This document shows, in pieces, positions 46,432 to 55,384 of a stretch of 64,000 bases of DNA. The stretch spans positions 236,365 to 300,364 of the forward strand of contig NZ_JACXAG020000004.1 in assembly GCF_014773435.2 (NCBI RefSeq), written 5' to 3'. The DNA is from Polycladospora coralii (GTDB taxonomy: Bacteria > Bacillota > Bacilli > Thermoactinomycetales > Thermoactinomycetaceae). Position numbers and translations under genes: made by a program. Below the pieces are notes generated by a model. That model was given only the letters and a program-made list of their open reading frames with translations. It made no database searches and was not told where the DNA came from. Numbering within the stretch: position 1 is the first letter of the stretch; every line of letters begins with the position of its first letter.

Positions 46432-46736
46432 CATTTTAGGAAATAAACATAACTGTAAACAAGTTTGTAATTCAAACACAAAAAGAAAGGCCTTCATCTT
46501 GAACGAATCCATCCAGTGTCTTCGAAGGAATTTTCGAAAACAAAATCAATATAGTAAGAAGAGCGAAGTAGTAGAGAGTAAGATCGATCAAATCAACCAA
46601 TAAGTCGTGATGCGTTAATGGAATTTGTGGTGGATCATACAAGAGATGGTTTATTTCGGCAAGCAATTGCCGGGGGAAAAAGCTTGGTTACCGCACCGAA
46701 TGGTTCGCAAATTAGCATTAAATCGGATTTAACTCC
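46432..46736. other. Region with no supported gene; possible coding relic
   Basis: A frame open from 46582 reads into ATG 46618 and on to a stop at 46785 (ALMEFVVDHTRDGLFRQA, IAGGKSLVTAPNG). It lacks a ribosome site and runs through the terminator at 46737-46777, so a decayed gene end is more likely than a working gene. Confidence 0.35.
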
Positions 46737-46777
46737 AAAAAAACCAGCATGGAATGGTTTCCATGCTGGTTTTTTTA
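46737..46777. terminator. Bidirectional terminator
   Basis: Perfect 16-bp stem (46737-46752 with 46761-46776) with loop AATGGTTT, A run on the left and T run on the right. It serves the reverse-strand gene ending at 46775. Confidence 0.85.
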
Positions 46778-47410
46778 TAATATGACAATCTTAATTTTAT
46801 TTTTGGAAACGGTCGCTTTTTTCGCTGTGGATTGTGCAGTTGATTTTGTAGCTATACAAGCTGATGGTGATATCCAAGGCTTTGCACATGCTTGTGGCTT
46901 AACCGGTTTAGGTTCATCTTTTTTTGCAGGTTGACTGAGTTGGACCTGATCAGCTAACCAAGGTTTTGTTTGTTCGTGTGGGAGTGGTAAGGGTTTATGT
47001 GACAATAAGATGGATTGGCGATTGGTTGTGTAAGTATCTAGTTCTGATAGTAAAATTTCAATAATTGGAAGTTCGTTTTCAGATTGTATATGTGAACGAA
47101 TGCTATTTTGTAACATTTGGTTCACCTTTGACAATTGAGGCGGCTTTGTTTTATGCAGCTGAGTAAATTCTTGCTGGGCTATCATTTGTTGTATAAGCAA
47201 GCTCATTTTATGTAAGAGGACAGCTTGTAATTGTAAGATGAGCTGTAAAAAGGTAATTAAATAATAAGGAGGTAAAAAAAGTCCCATATTTTTCACTTCT
47301 GTAAGAAAAAGGGTATTCGTCATTTTATACATCGTGACAGCTTCTTCAAGATCAAATATACTCATCAACACATGTTTGCATTCAATAGAGGAAGGTTCAC
47401 CCGTTATCAT
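46775..47410 (-). CDS. Hypothetical protein of a two-gene unit
   Basis: 211 aa, family not recognised. First 100 residues are helical and Leu/Gln rich (LITFLQLILQLQAVLLHK, LLIQQMIAQQ), the last 70 are Pro/Lys/Ala rich and basic (KKDEPKPVKPQACAKPW ... STAKKATVSKNKIK). No signal or clear membrane segment. Start overlaps the stop of the preceding gene (47410), so both are translated together. Domain layout resembles small spore or DNA-associated proteins, but that is a guess. Confidence 0.6.
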   Translation of the reverse strand: MITGEPSSIECKHVLMSIFDLEEAVTMYKMTNTLFLTEVKNMGLFLPPYYLITFLQLILQLQAVLLHKMSLLIQQMIAQQEFTQLHKTKPPQLSKVNQMLQNSIRSHIQSENELPIIEILLSELDTYTTNRQSILLSHKPLPLPHEQTKPWLADQVQLSQPAKKDEPKPVKPQACAKPWISPSACIATKSTAQSTAKKATVSKNKIKIVIL

Positions 47411-47856
47411 TATTCATCGGGAGAGTCATTGATTACTTGTTCGCCATAGTCTAGATCATCATCTAAAATATCATCGTCGATGGATGAATGCGCTATATTT
47501 TTCTTCTTATGCTTACGAGATGGTGCCTTCATTTGTTCTTTTTTTACAGATTGTGGATAGTTAGAAGCTTTCGTGTTTGTCAAAGTAACTTCTTTTTCAT
47601 TGTCATCGAGGTAAAGTAGATTTTCTAAACGTTTCAATAGAAGCCATTCTTTCATGACCATAGCATCTAGAAAATGATTGGTATCACGGCTGGCATAAAG
47701 AAGATCTTGCACAGAGCCGCTTTGTTTGCTATGTTCCACAATGGCTTCGATTTTAGTAGCTTCAACTTTAACGAGACTAGATTGGGCACTTTCTTCATGC
47801 GCGATTGCGGCCATCATTTCGTTTATGACCTGTTTTTTGGGATACCACTCTGACAT
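47410..47856 (-). CDS. Hypothetical protein, first gene of a two-gene unit
   Basis: 148 aa, family not recognised. Helical N-terminal part (INEMMAAIAHEESAQSSLVK, LLLKRLENLLYL), a basic middle (KKEQMKAPSRKHKKK) and an acidic end (DDDILDDDLDYGE). GGAG stands before the ATG. The N-terminal pattern recalls manganese-catalase-like or coat-protein helices found in Bacillus small spore proteins, but no motif confirms it. Confidence 0.6.
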   Translation of the reverse strand: MSEWYPKKQVINEMMAAIAHEESAQSSLVKVEATKIEAIVEHSKQSGSVQDLLYASRDTNHFLDAMVMKEWLLLKRLENLLYLDDNEKEVTLTNTKASNYPQSVKKEQMKAPSRKHKKKNIAHSSIDDDILDDDLDYGEQVINDSPDE

Positions 47857-48046
47857 ACTAATTCATCTCCTATCTTTTTTGATGGAATAAACCAATATAT
47901 ACAGGGTTGTGAGCACAAATAATGGTTTGTGTTTTATTTGTATTCAGTAGAGACTTTTAATATGCTGAGTTTTTCAAGTGGTACTCTGTTGTAGAGATAG
48001 CGATATAAAATAGGCGATTTTACTAGTCCCAAACTAGGTAAGCCAC

Positions 48047-48055
48047 CATAAGATA
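48047..48055 (+). promoter_or_regulatory. Possible SigK-type -10 element
   Basis: CATAAGATA fits CATANNNTA, 34 nt before the GPGM-repeat gene. No AC at the proper upstream distance, so tentative. Confidence 0.35.
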
Positions 48056-48088
48056 GTGGTGTAATCTGAATCACAAGGAGGGGATCAC

Positions 48089-48391
48089 GTGGAAGACCAT
48101 TATTACCATGTAAGCCAAGGTGTAGGACCTGGGATGTATCCAGGAATGGGACCTGGGATGGGACCCGGGATGGGACCATTTGGTGGACAAATGCCAGGAA
48201 TGTATCCAGATATGCAGCCCCGTATGCCGTACGGCGGTGAGATGGCAGATCTATACCGTGCACACTATCACTGTGGAAAAGCTTATTATTACATGAATCG
48301 GGCCTTGCAAGCACAAAAACTGCCTGTACCGGATAGAAGAAAAGAAAGTTCGAGCCGTTATCGTTGTCGTGAAGATGAAGCCATAGACTAA
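48089..48391 (+). CDS. Gly-Pro-Met repeat protein, probable spore coat type
   Basis: 100 aa from GTG 48089 with GGAGGGG upstream. Residues 12-50 are repeats of GPGM/PGM (MYPGMGPGMGPGMGPFGG), followed by a short helix with Tyr and His (LYRAHYHCGKAYYYMNRAL) and a basic tail. Composition resembles small coat proteins; no family match is claimed. Divergent from the two unknown reverse genes. Confidence 0.6.
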   Translation: MEDHYYHVSQGVGPGMYPGMGPGMGPGMGPFGGQMPGMYPDMQPRMPYGGEMADLYRAHYHCGKAYYYMNRALQAQKLPVPDRRKESSSRYRCREDEAID

Positions 48392-48397
48392 AGCTGT

Positions 48398-48428
48398 GGA
48401 GGTAGGAAGTTCATTCCTATCTCCTTTC
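48398..48428 (+). terminator. Terminator after the GPGM-repeat gene
   Basis: GGAGGTAGGA / TCCTATCTCC (one G-T pair), 7-nt loop, short TTTCT tail. Confidence 0.65.
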
Positions 48429-48542
48429 TAAGGAAAAGCATGTCACGTTTGGTTTCTTTGCGATCGTATTAAGGCCTAGGAATTTGCAATGACACCTTCT
48501 CTCAACAACTTCATTCTATTTAAAAGAATGGAGGTGGCTGAG

Positions 48543-48645
48543 TGTATTGTGTAGGACTTTTGCTGATTGAAAGCCTACGGTTTTAGTCGTGGAATGAAAG
48601 ACGGCGTTGCTCGACACCTCCTATTTTTTAGGAGGTGTCGAGCAA
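48543..48645 (+). mobile_element. Possible right-end relic of an IS200/IS605-type element
   Basis: GCCTACGGTTTTAGTCGTGG followed by AATGAAAG is typical, as remembered, of structured right ends of IS200/IS605 elements. A perfect 17-bp inverted repeat follows (48607-48623 / 48629-48645, loop TTTTT). No transposase or TnpB gene is next to it, so only a relic could be present. The remainder of 48429-48842 holds nothing else recognisable. Confidence 0.35.
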
Positions 48646-48842
48646 GTTTGAATGTTGCAATGCCATTATGGAACTCAAACGACTGAATCACTTATCCATT
48701 ATCATTAAAACATCTCTTGGTCAATGACACGCCTCTTTGGATGGATGGGGGGACTTGAAGCCCGCTTTTATTTTCTTAGTGGATAAAAATGGACTTGTTT
48801 ACAAAAAAAATCCTATGATGTAGAATTTTTTTTGTAAAATTG

Positions 48843-49142
48843 TTAATGGCTGTATAAATAACCAAAATAAACACAATGCCAATAGCTGCCTACATCTGAA
48901 CAACTACTTAAATTGATATAACCACTATAAAAATTCGGGTAAACATATCTACTTTGATAGATGAACATGGGTACCATAGATATATCAGGATGAATATCTT
49001 TTGAGTAGGCCTTGTGTACAACTTCGTAAATGGAGTCTGCTGCCTGTTGAGAATGGGTTGTAGTAGCCTCAGCTTGAACCATTGGAACAGACAGACTAGA
49101 CATCAAAGTGAATATTAAAATAATTATTGTAAATTTTCTCAA
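48843..49142 (-). CDS. Small secreted protein with conserved Cys-pair motif (paralog A)
   Basis: 99 aa. Signal peptide (KFTIIILIFTLMSSLSVPMV, ending near VQA). The mature C-terminus contains SGYINLSSCSDVGSYWHC then VYFGYLY, which aligns residue for residue with the end of the protein at 59374-59676 (C-x-D-x-G-x-Y-x-x-C-x-Y-x-G-x-x-Y). Two cysteines could form a disulfide. TTG start with GGAGGGG 5 nt upstream. Function unknown; secreted antimicrobial or envelope roles are possible. Confidence 0.7.
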   Translation of the reverse strand: MRKFTIIILIFTLMSSLSVPMVQAEATTTHSQQAADSIYEVVHKAYSKDIHPDISMVPMFIYQSRYVYPNFYSGYINLSSCSDVGSYWHCVYFGYLYSH

Positions 49143-49165
49143 TATTACCCCTCCATTTAAGTGCC

Positions 49166-49186
49166 TAGCAATAGCGATTATTGCTA
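49166..49186 (-). repeat. Inverted repeat in the leader of secreted paralog A
   Basis: TAGCAATA / TATTGCTA with a 5-nt loop, lying between a reverse-strand TATAAT (49200-49195) and the ribosome site. Candidate operator or mRNA hairpin. Confidence 0.4.
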
Positions 49187-49200
49187 CCCCTTCTATTATA

Positions 49201-49580
49201 TTCCTTTTGCTATCATATTCATAGACAGTTCGCAGTATTTAATTAGTCGTCGAATATTTATTCCACGTTCGTTTGAAACCTTAATGTGACGAAGAATAGA
49301 CCTATTCCACACAGATGTCTTAATTTCAGAAAACACACCAAATGGAGGGAGAGGGGGCATCGACCCGTTTTGCTGCTATTCAGTAATTTATAGGTAATTA
49401 CAAAACATTAACGAGCCTTTATGGGGAATTGACAGGGCAACGGAAAATGGGAATTAGTAAGACATAACATATAGTATATCTTTAACGAAATGAAGCGTTT
49501 TTTTTAAGAAATTCCTCTGAAATTGAAAAGTTACCTGGTTTTTAAATCACATATGTTCGTTCATCATTAGGCTCGATACT
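49201..49580. other. Intergenic region, nothing recognised
   Basis: About 380 AT-rich bases between the secreted peptide and the second multicopper oxidase. No ORF with a ribosome site and no strong terminator was found. Confidence 0.6.
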
Positions 49581-51353
49581 TTAATCTTTTTTTCTTATAA
49601 TCATCGGACGCATCATATCCTTATCTTCATGATTTAGTATGTGGCAGTGCCACACATAACCGGGACCTGCTGTAGGATCGAACGGAAAGTGATTCATTCC
49701 CGGAGCGGTTTGATTGGGATCTATATCTTGTGGTGCAAAACGCAATCTAAATCGGGCTACTTCACCTGAATTTACTCTTACAGTATCTTTCCATCCTTGT
49801 TCATTTAAGTCTGGTGGAAAGGGATCATCGATTAAAAATGGATCTACAGGTACACGTATGAGCGGTTTATCTCCTATTGGTGGTTCTCCGTTTCTTAAAA
49901 TCCACTCTGCTAAATATCCGTCCGCATCAAATTTTTGTCTACTAATAATTAAAAATTGAATCAAATGAATGTGAATGGGATGGTTTCCATCCGTGCTGGC
50001 TACTAACCAATCTACTGTTGACCCTACTATTGGCAATTCAGATACAGCAGAATCAAATGTTTGACCATTTAATAGGAATAGTAGTGGATTATTCGTGCCA
50101 TCTGTTGTTCGTATGATATTTAGTAACTGTGGCTCATCAGGGACATCAGGAGTCAAATTAGGAATGTCATTTAACTGAAAAGGGAGAGGGGGAGATGCTA
50201 TGGGCTGTGTATCGGTAACCGTAAACTGCATTACTTGTCCAGTGGTATCAGGGTCAGCACTTTTATCCTCATTTAAAAGTAAAATCTTTGTACCAGGATT
50301 GAGTGCAGTAAAATCAACCAAAATATCTACACGCTCTGCAGGTGCAACGATTACTTCTTTTAACGTCACAGGGGATCGTAAAAAGCCACCATCTGACCCA
50401 ATTTGTTGAAAGGATTGATTATTAGACAGCTTAAGTGTATAAAAACTCGAATTCGCTCCATTTACAATTCTAAAACGATATAGTCTTCTATCTACATTAA
50501 GATTTGGCCATACCTTGCCATTGACAACATTGGTATTACCATTATAGTTTTGTCGCCAGTATGGGTTTATAGTTGGATTGACTCCAGTGCTATCAAAAAA
50601 TAGTGATCCATCTTCATTAAAGGAACGATCTTGAATCAGTAACGGTACTTCATATTTTCCTTTTGGTAATATTTTTTCAATTTCATTATTTGGATCTCTT
50701 AATAAATAGAAACCTGCAAGTCCTGCAAAGACGTTCAAGTGAGTGATACCTAATACGTGGTCATGATACCAGAGTGTAGTCGGCTGTTGCTGATTCAGAT
50801 AGGTGTAGAGTGATGTTGAAAATGCAGGTCCCTTTTTTGTTTCATTATGCGTAAACCAAGCTTCAGGATGTCCATCCGAATCCGAGCTCGTTTCACCACC
50901 ATGAAGGTGAGTAACGGTCGGAATAGGAAATTGTGCTTGCGGATAACCTGGGGGGAAAGGAATAAACGGAGGCGAAGGTGGAGGGAATTGATTGGGGTTT
51001 GCCCAATGTAAAGTAGGGTCAACGGGAAGAAAGTGTGGATTTGTTAGATTATTCACCCATTGTACATGAATCGGTATATTGCGTAGGGCTTCAAATGTCG
51101 GACCAGGTGTACTTCTAACGATCCTTTGTCCGCCATACTTGAAATGAACGAGACCTTCATAGCTGAAGACCTTTGTCTCAGGAAAGCCGAAAGGTAAGAT
51201 TTGTTGTATATGTTCCGTTATATTTACCGTATATTTATGAGATTTTACCTTACCCGTACGCTCATCAAATTCAATAGATGGTTTAAAAATAAATGGAATG
51301 GGAAGAAAATTCACATATTTAGGAATAGAATTGGGGTCTAGCGGTTTCACCAT
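49581..51353 (-). CDS. Second CotA-like multicopper oxidase
   Basis: 590 aa, paralog of the oxidase at 37636-39435, with which it can be aligned throughout. Copper motifs complete: HLHGGET...DGHPEAW, WYHDHVLG, HPIHIHLIQF and HCHILNHEDKDMM. No signal peptide, which fits a coat enzyme made in the mother cell. The ATG has AAAGGAG 9 nt upstream. A DM13 protein gene lies upstream on the same strand. Confidence 0.92.
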   Translation of the reverse strand: MVKPLDPNSIPKYVNFLPIPFIFKPSIEFDERTGKVKSHKYTVNITEHIQQILPFGFPETKVFSYEGLVHFKYGGQRIVRSTPGPTFEALRNIPIHVQWVNNLTNPHFLPVDPTLHWANPNQFPPPSPPFIPFPPGYPQAQFPIPTVTHLHGGETSSDSDGHPEAWFTHNETKKGPAFSTSLYTYLNQQQPTTLWYHDHVLGITHLNVFAGLAGFYLLRDPNNEIEKILPKGKYEVPLLIQDRSFNEDGSLFFDSTGVNPTINPYWRQNYNGNTNVVNGKVWPNLNVDRRLYRFRIVNGANSSFYTLKLSNNQSFQQIGSDGGFLRSPVTLKEVIVAPAERVDILVDFTALNPGTKILLLNEDKSADPDTTGQVMQFTVTDTQPIASPPLPFQLNDIPNLTPDVPDEPQLLNIIRTTDGTNNPLLFLLNGQTFDSAVSELPIVGSTVDWLVASTDGNHPIHIHLIQFLIISRQKFDADGYLAEWILRNGEPPIGDKPLIRVPVDPFLIDDPFPPDLNEQGWKDTVRVNSGEVARFRLRFAPQDIDPNQTAPGMNHFPFDPTAGPGYVWHCHILNHEDKDMMRPMIIRKKD

Positions 51354-51603
51354 CCATACATACTCCTTTCAATTGTAAGATACGAATGGAAGACTCCGTG
51401 ATATGCAAATCGTAATAGCGTAATGAATTCAACGCTTATATTCTAGCATGATTACATATCAAATAATATAGACAAGCATATAATAAATCTATTATATGCT
51501 ATTAACTAGATGGGAGTTCTACTGCTATAGACTAGTCCCTTTATTCACATAACAGAATGCATCCAAATATTACGATATGAGGTAAAGAAGAAGTGATCGT
51601 GTA

Positions 51604-51661
51604 ATACAAAGGCGGAGGAGACCACACGGATTATGGTGTGAGGTCTCCTCCGCCTTTGTAT
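51604..51661 (-). terminator. 20-bp perfect inverted repeat after the DM13 gene
   Basis: Arms 51604-51623 and 51642-51661 are exact complements, with an inner CACAC / GTGTG pairing in the loop. It directly follows the reverse-strand DM13 gene; T tract short. The gap 51354-51603 shows nothing else. Confidence 0.7.
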
Positions 51662-51686
51662 AAATATCCATACTCTTAAAGTTAAT

Positions 51687-52196
51687 CTACTTTAAAGAAG
51701 CAGAAGCAAAATTGACAGAGAATCTTTCGCACCATATAGAGACAGAACGAAATTTATCAAGATCTACATGATCCGGTATTTCATAGTTTTGATCACCTTG
51801 ATTTCCTTTCATTTTCCCAAGCGAAATATAGTTATCTTTTGAAATATCCGTACTCTTTTTGATTTCGGGGAGTGCGACAAGATAGATTTTGACATCCGGT
51901 CCATTATCGGTTTCGAATTGTGTGAACCGTAATATACGTTTACCATTAGGCATTTGATAAATGGTGGCCATTCCTTGTCCATCATGAGAACTATCTCCTT
52001 TTTGGAAAGTACCCTGATAGAGCATTTGAGGTTCTTCTGTACTTTCATTTGAAGATGTTTGTGATTGTTGGGGTTGAGAAGGGAACTTCTCATCTACTTG
52101 TTTATTCAAAATGCGTGTTTCCGGACGTAATATTAACCATAAACCAAGAAGTGTGATCAAGATAAGACCGCAAATAATCCACTTTTTTTTTGTCAT
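51687..52196 (-). CDS. Membrane-anchored DM13-domain protein
   Basis: 169 aa from the ATG at 52196 (AGGA 9 nt upstream; the ATG at 52205 lacks spacing). One N-terminal membrane helix (WIICGLILITLLGLWLIL), a Ser/Gln linker, then a DM13 domain: GTFQKGDSSHDGQGMATI, ILRFTQFETDNGPDVKIYL, LGKMKGNQGDQNYEIP and the conserved SIWCERFSVNF cysteine. DM13 is thought to act in electron transfer. Its neighbour downstream is a multicopper oxidase. Confidence 0.85.
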   Translation of the reverse strand: MTKKKWIICGLILITLLGLWLILRPETRILNKQVDEKFPSQPQQSQTSSNESTEEPQMLYQGTFQKGDSSHDGQGMATIYQMPNGKRILRFTQFETDNGPDVKIYLVALPEIKKSTDISKDNYISLGKMKGNQGDQNYEIPDHVDLDKFRSVSIWCERFSVNFASASLK

Positions 52197-52757
52197 CTTC
52201 ACCATTCCTTTTAATTTTTTAAGTGAATATCGTGATGTCCCCTATTACCGGATAGGGAGCACCCTTTGAATTTTCAGAACATAAACAGGTAGCTTAAATC
52301 AGATTGCTAATTGCTTATTCGTCGTAGTTTCTGGAGGGGATATTGTGAAAATTACACGCTATTAACTCGACTCAAGCTAAGTATCAATGTAACAAAAATG
52401 TGTAACAAAAGTATGTTGTAACAATATCAAACCATAACATTTTGGATGCAAAATCTTAATAGAAAAAGGGGAGGAGGGCCATATGAATTGAACTCCGGAC
52501 AGATGCAGGTTTCCATCACTGATCAAAGCCCAGATCATCAAAAACTTTAACTAAGAAATATGGGATATCATAAAAGTTTATTTAAAAAAGTTACAGGAAC
52601 AAGATGTGACGGACCTGAACATATAAAAGTTATAGCAATCTTCTTGGTTTCAATCATGGATATGACGACACTCAGGAGATAATCTGGAGTTAAACATAGG
52701 ACAATGCTTGGTTGACATAAACTGATCCAAACACGGGTATCGAAAGGAAGTTGATCT
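52197..52757. other. Intergenic region with short direct repeats
   Basis: About 560 bp, no supported gene. TGTAACAA occurs three times (52388-52395, 52401-52408, 52417-52424). The last 60 bp are part of a segment copied at 53880-54012. Confidence 0.55.
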
Positions 52758-53852
52758 ATGTCATTTGTTTATGTTGCGAATTTTGGAGGGAGCAACGTAT
52801 CGGTTATTGATACAAAGGTAAACCGGCTTATTTCAAATATCCTAGTCAATCCCTCTCCATTGGCGACGATCCTTTCACCAAACGGACAATTTGGTTATGT
52901 TTTAAACGCAGGAAATCCTGGGAATGTGACGGTTATTGACACAAAAGATCATAGGATAGTGGCTACTATACAGGTCGGATCGCTATCTTTTACAACGCTT
53001 CCCACTAAACCGATGATGATCACGCATGATGGACAATGGATTTATGTGGCCAATAATGATAGTAATAACGTAACCGTCATTGACACCAAAGATTATCGCG
53101 TAATTGCAACTGTTCAAGTGAATGATACGCCATTATTTACAGCTATTACACCGGACGATCAATATGTTTACATAATAAATTCGAGTTTTAATATGGTTCT
53201 TACTTCTATAACCGTGATTGAAACGAAGAGGCATCAAGTAATTTCGACGATACGAGTTGGAGTGACTCCAGCCAATATTGGCATTACACCAGATGGTCAG
53301 TTTGCATATGTGTGTAATTTTAATAGTGATAATGTCTCCGTCATTGATATCAAGACAAATCAAGTGATCGCTACTATTTTAGTAGGGAGTGGTCCATTTG
53401 ATCTTGAGATCACAGCAGACGGACAGTATGTTTATGTAGTAAACAGTCAACGTTTTGGCATTTCAGGTGGAAATACGGTTTCTGTAATTGAGACCAAAAC
53501 GAATCAGGTGATCTCAACTGTAGAAGTGGATTCAGAACCCATAGCGCTTGGGATCACATCTGATAACCGTTATGTTTATGTAGCAAATAGTCAAAGTACG
53601 AGCGGCTCAGGTGGAAATACCGTATCCGTGATTGAGATCAAAACGAATCAGGTGATCTCAACTGTAGAAGTGGGTTCAGAACCCATAGCGCTTGGGATCA
53701 CATCTGATAACCGTTATGTTTATGTAGCAAATAGTCAACTTGCTAGCGGCTCAGGTGGAAATACGGTTTCCGTGATTGAGACCAAGACGAATCAGGTGAT
53801 CTCAACTGTAGGAGTAGGTTCCGCGCCTGTTGCAATGTCCATTACACCCTAG
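52758..53852 (+). CDS. YVTN-type beta-propeller repeat protein
   Basis: 364 aa made of about eight repeats of the type GGNTVSVIETKTNQVISTV ... ITSDNRYVYVANS, a seven- to eight-bladed propeller. No signal peptide is evident. Such proteins are found on surfaces and in spore coats, function variable. ATG with GGAAG upstream. Two adjacent blades are almost identical at the DNA level (144-bp units at 53478-53765). Confidence 0.85.
   Translation: MSFVYVANFGGSNVSVIDTKVNRLISNILVNPSPLATILSPNGQFGYVLNAGNPGNVTVIDTKDHRIVATIQVGSLSFTTLPTKPMMITHDGQWIYVANNDSNNVTVIDTKDYRVIATVQVNDTPLFTAITPDDQYVYIINSSFNMVLTSITVIETKRHQVISTIRVGVTPANIGITPDGQFAYVCNFNSDNVSVIDIKTNQVIATILVGSGPFDLEITADGQYVYVVNSQRFGISGGNTVSVIETKTNQVISTVEVDSEPIALGITSDNRYVYVANSQSTSGSGGNTVSVIEIKTNQVISTVEVGSEPIALGITSDNRYVYVANSQLASGSGGNTVSVIETKTNQVISTVGVGSAPVAMSITP
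53478..53765 (+). repeat. Tandem 144-bp repeat inside the propeller gene
   Basis: Units 53478-53621 and 53622-53765 differ at only a few bases; each codes for 48 residues, one propeller blade. Points to recent duplication by slippage or recombination. Confidence 0.85.
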
Positions 53853-53879
53853 AGTTATTTCCCTGTTTAGTTATCAGAT

Positions 53880-54012
53880 ATAGGACAATGCATGATGCGC
53901 ATCAATGGATCCAAACACAGGTATTGACAGGAAGTTGATTTAGGTCACAAGTATACGTGGTCAAAAATGAAGGAAACAACGTATCCGGTCATTGATGCAA
54001 AGGTGAATTTGA
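53880..54012 (+). pseudogene. Broken copy of the 5' part of the propeller gene and its leader
   Basis: Resembles 52697-52830: TAGGACAATGC, GATCCAAACAC, GGAAGTTGAT and later AACGTATC...GGT are shared. The ATG position reads TAGG instead of TATG, and an extra C shifts the frame. So the leader and first codons were duplicated downstream and then decayed. Confidence 0.7.
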
Positions 54013-54060
54013 AAATCTCGTTTAAGCTCCTTTGTATATGCGGTTTCGTACGTAGCATCT

Positions 54061-54370
54061 CTAATCCTTAATGCATAAAATTGATTCAGGGTCATCTGCA
54101 CCGCTTCTAATCATCTGTATGCCATCGTGGAATAGCTTGTTTTTGAAATTCTCTTTTGTATATTTTTTAATTTCGAAAAAAATTATGATATTCAATCTGG
54201 ATGATGACCTTATCAAACAAACGATCTATAAAATGGTCTTTTGAGGTGAAATCATAATAAATAGCTGGTTTAGTTATACCCACCTTATCAGCAATAAGAG
54301 ACAAGCTTGTATTTTCAAATCCGCGCTTAGCAAATAGTTGATACGCAACACTTAAGATATCGTGATCGTA
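54061..54370 (-). pseudogene. TetR-family regulator relic
   Basis: The reverse strand from 54370 reads a TetR N-terminal helix-turn-helix (ILSVAYQLFAKRGFENTSLS, IADKVGITKPAIYYDFTSK), stopping at 54167. After a frame change it continues (KENFKNKLFHDGIQMIRSGA, then DDPESILC) to a stop at 54061. There is no start codon: the frame is closed by TGA just upstream, in the palindrome. A dead gene with recognisable domain. Confidence 0.75.
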
Positions 54371-54393
54371 TCACTTTACTAGTAAAGTGATAC
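54368..54393. promoter_or_regulatory. 26-bp perfect palindrome, probable TetR operator
   Basis: GTATCACTTTACT and its exact complement AGTAAAGTGATAC, directly upstream of the tetR relic. Size and place fit an autoregulatory TetR operator. Confidence 0.6.
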
Positions 54394-54520
54394 TTCAATG
54401 TCTATCTAAAATCAAGATTAAATAACAAGCTTTTTCATGAGGGTTTCTGCTGTAGCGAGAATTTGTCAAATTATAATGATATGATAAACGTAGCTAATCT
54501 GAGTAGAAGGAGATAGTGAT

Positions 54521-55378
54521 ATGAGAACAGAAGATGAGATGTTTGAGCTGATCATACATACAGCGGAAAAAGATGAACGGATTCGTGCAGTAATTTTAAG
54601 TGGATCGCGAACCAATCCTCATGTGAAGAAAGATCGCTTTCAAGATTTCGATATCATTTATTTGGTAAATCATATTGATTCATTTATAGTGGATGAAAAC
54701 TGGATTGATATTTTTGGTGAACGGATGATCATGCAATTGCCAGAAGCTAAAGTCATACCACCACCTATGCGTGATGGTCGCTTTACCTATTTAATGCAAT
54801 TTACAGATGGGAACCGCATCGATTTAACACTGATGCCCATATCATTGAAGGAGAAGCTTCTACCAACTGACAGCCTCAGTCAACTGCTTTTAGATAAAGA
54901 TGGTATATTAGAATCATTACCACCTCCTAGTGACCATGATTATTGGGTGAGAAAACCGAGTGAGCAAGCATTTTTAGATATATGTAATGAATTTTGGTGG
55001 ATATGCTTAAACATTAGCAAAGGACTATGTCGAAATGAATTCACATACACGATGTATATGTATGAACAAATCAATCGGCATGTACTTAATCAGATGATGG
55101 AATGGTATATAGGGATTCAAAATCATTTCTCTGTAAGTGTGGGGAATTTAGGGAAGCATATGCCCAATTATTTAACAAATGAAGAGTGGGAATTATACCT
55201 TTCTACATATACCGATGCTAAAGTAGACCATATTTGGCGGTCACTTTTTAATATGTGCCAATTATTTCGTCAGACAGCAAGTCATGTAGCGCGATATTTT
55301 AACTATACGTATCCCGATACAGCAGATAAAAATGTAACTTTTTATCTGCATAAATTAAAAAAAGAATCTTCATCGTAA
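54521..55378 (+). CDS. aadK: Aminoglycoside 6-adenylyltransferase (AadK/ANT(6) type)
   Basis: 285 aa, length of Bacillus AadK (284). Nucleotidyltransferase motif LSGSRTNPHVKKDRFQDFDI (GS with the D-x-D metal pair), then RIDLTLMP and the ANT(6) C-terminal region with NEFWWICLNISKGLCRNEF. Adenylates streptomycin in homologs; chromosomal copies give little resistance. ATG with GAAGGAG upstream. The CDP-alcohol gene starts 6 nt after the stop. Confidence 0.92.
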   Translation: MRTEDEMFELIIHTAEKDERIRAVILSGSRTNPHVKKDRFQDFDIIYLVNHIDSFIVDENWIDIFGERMIMQLPEAKVIPPPMRDGRFTYLMQFTDGNRIDLTLMPISLKEKLLPTDSLSQLLLDKDGILESLPPPSDHDYWVRKPSEQAFLDICNEFWWICLNISKGLCRNEFTYTMYMYEQINRHVLNQMMEWYIGIQNHFSVSVGNLGKHMPNYLTNEEWELYLSTYTDAKVDHIWRSLFNMCQLFRQTASHVARYFNYTYPDTADKNVTFYLHKLKKESSS

Positions 55379-55384
55379 CTAAAT

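Noticed and set aside
46409..46603. 64-codon forward frame after spo0M
   Set aside because: It starts within the terminator hairpin, has no ribosome site and low-complexity composition.
49429..49460. TTGACA as a promoter
   Set aside because: No -10 at proper distance and it would read antisense into the oxidase gene.
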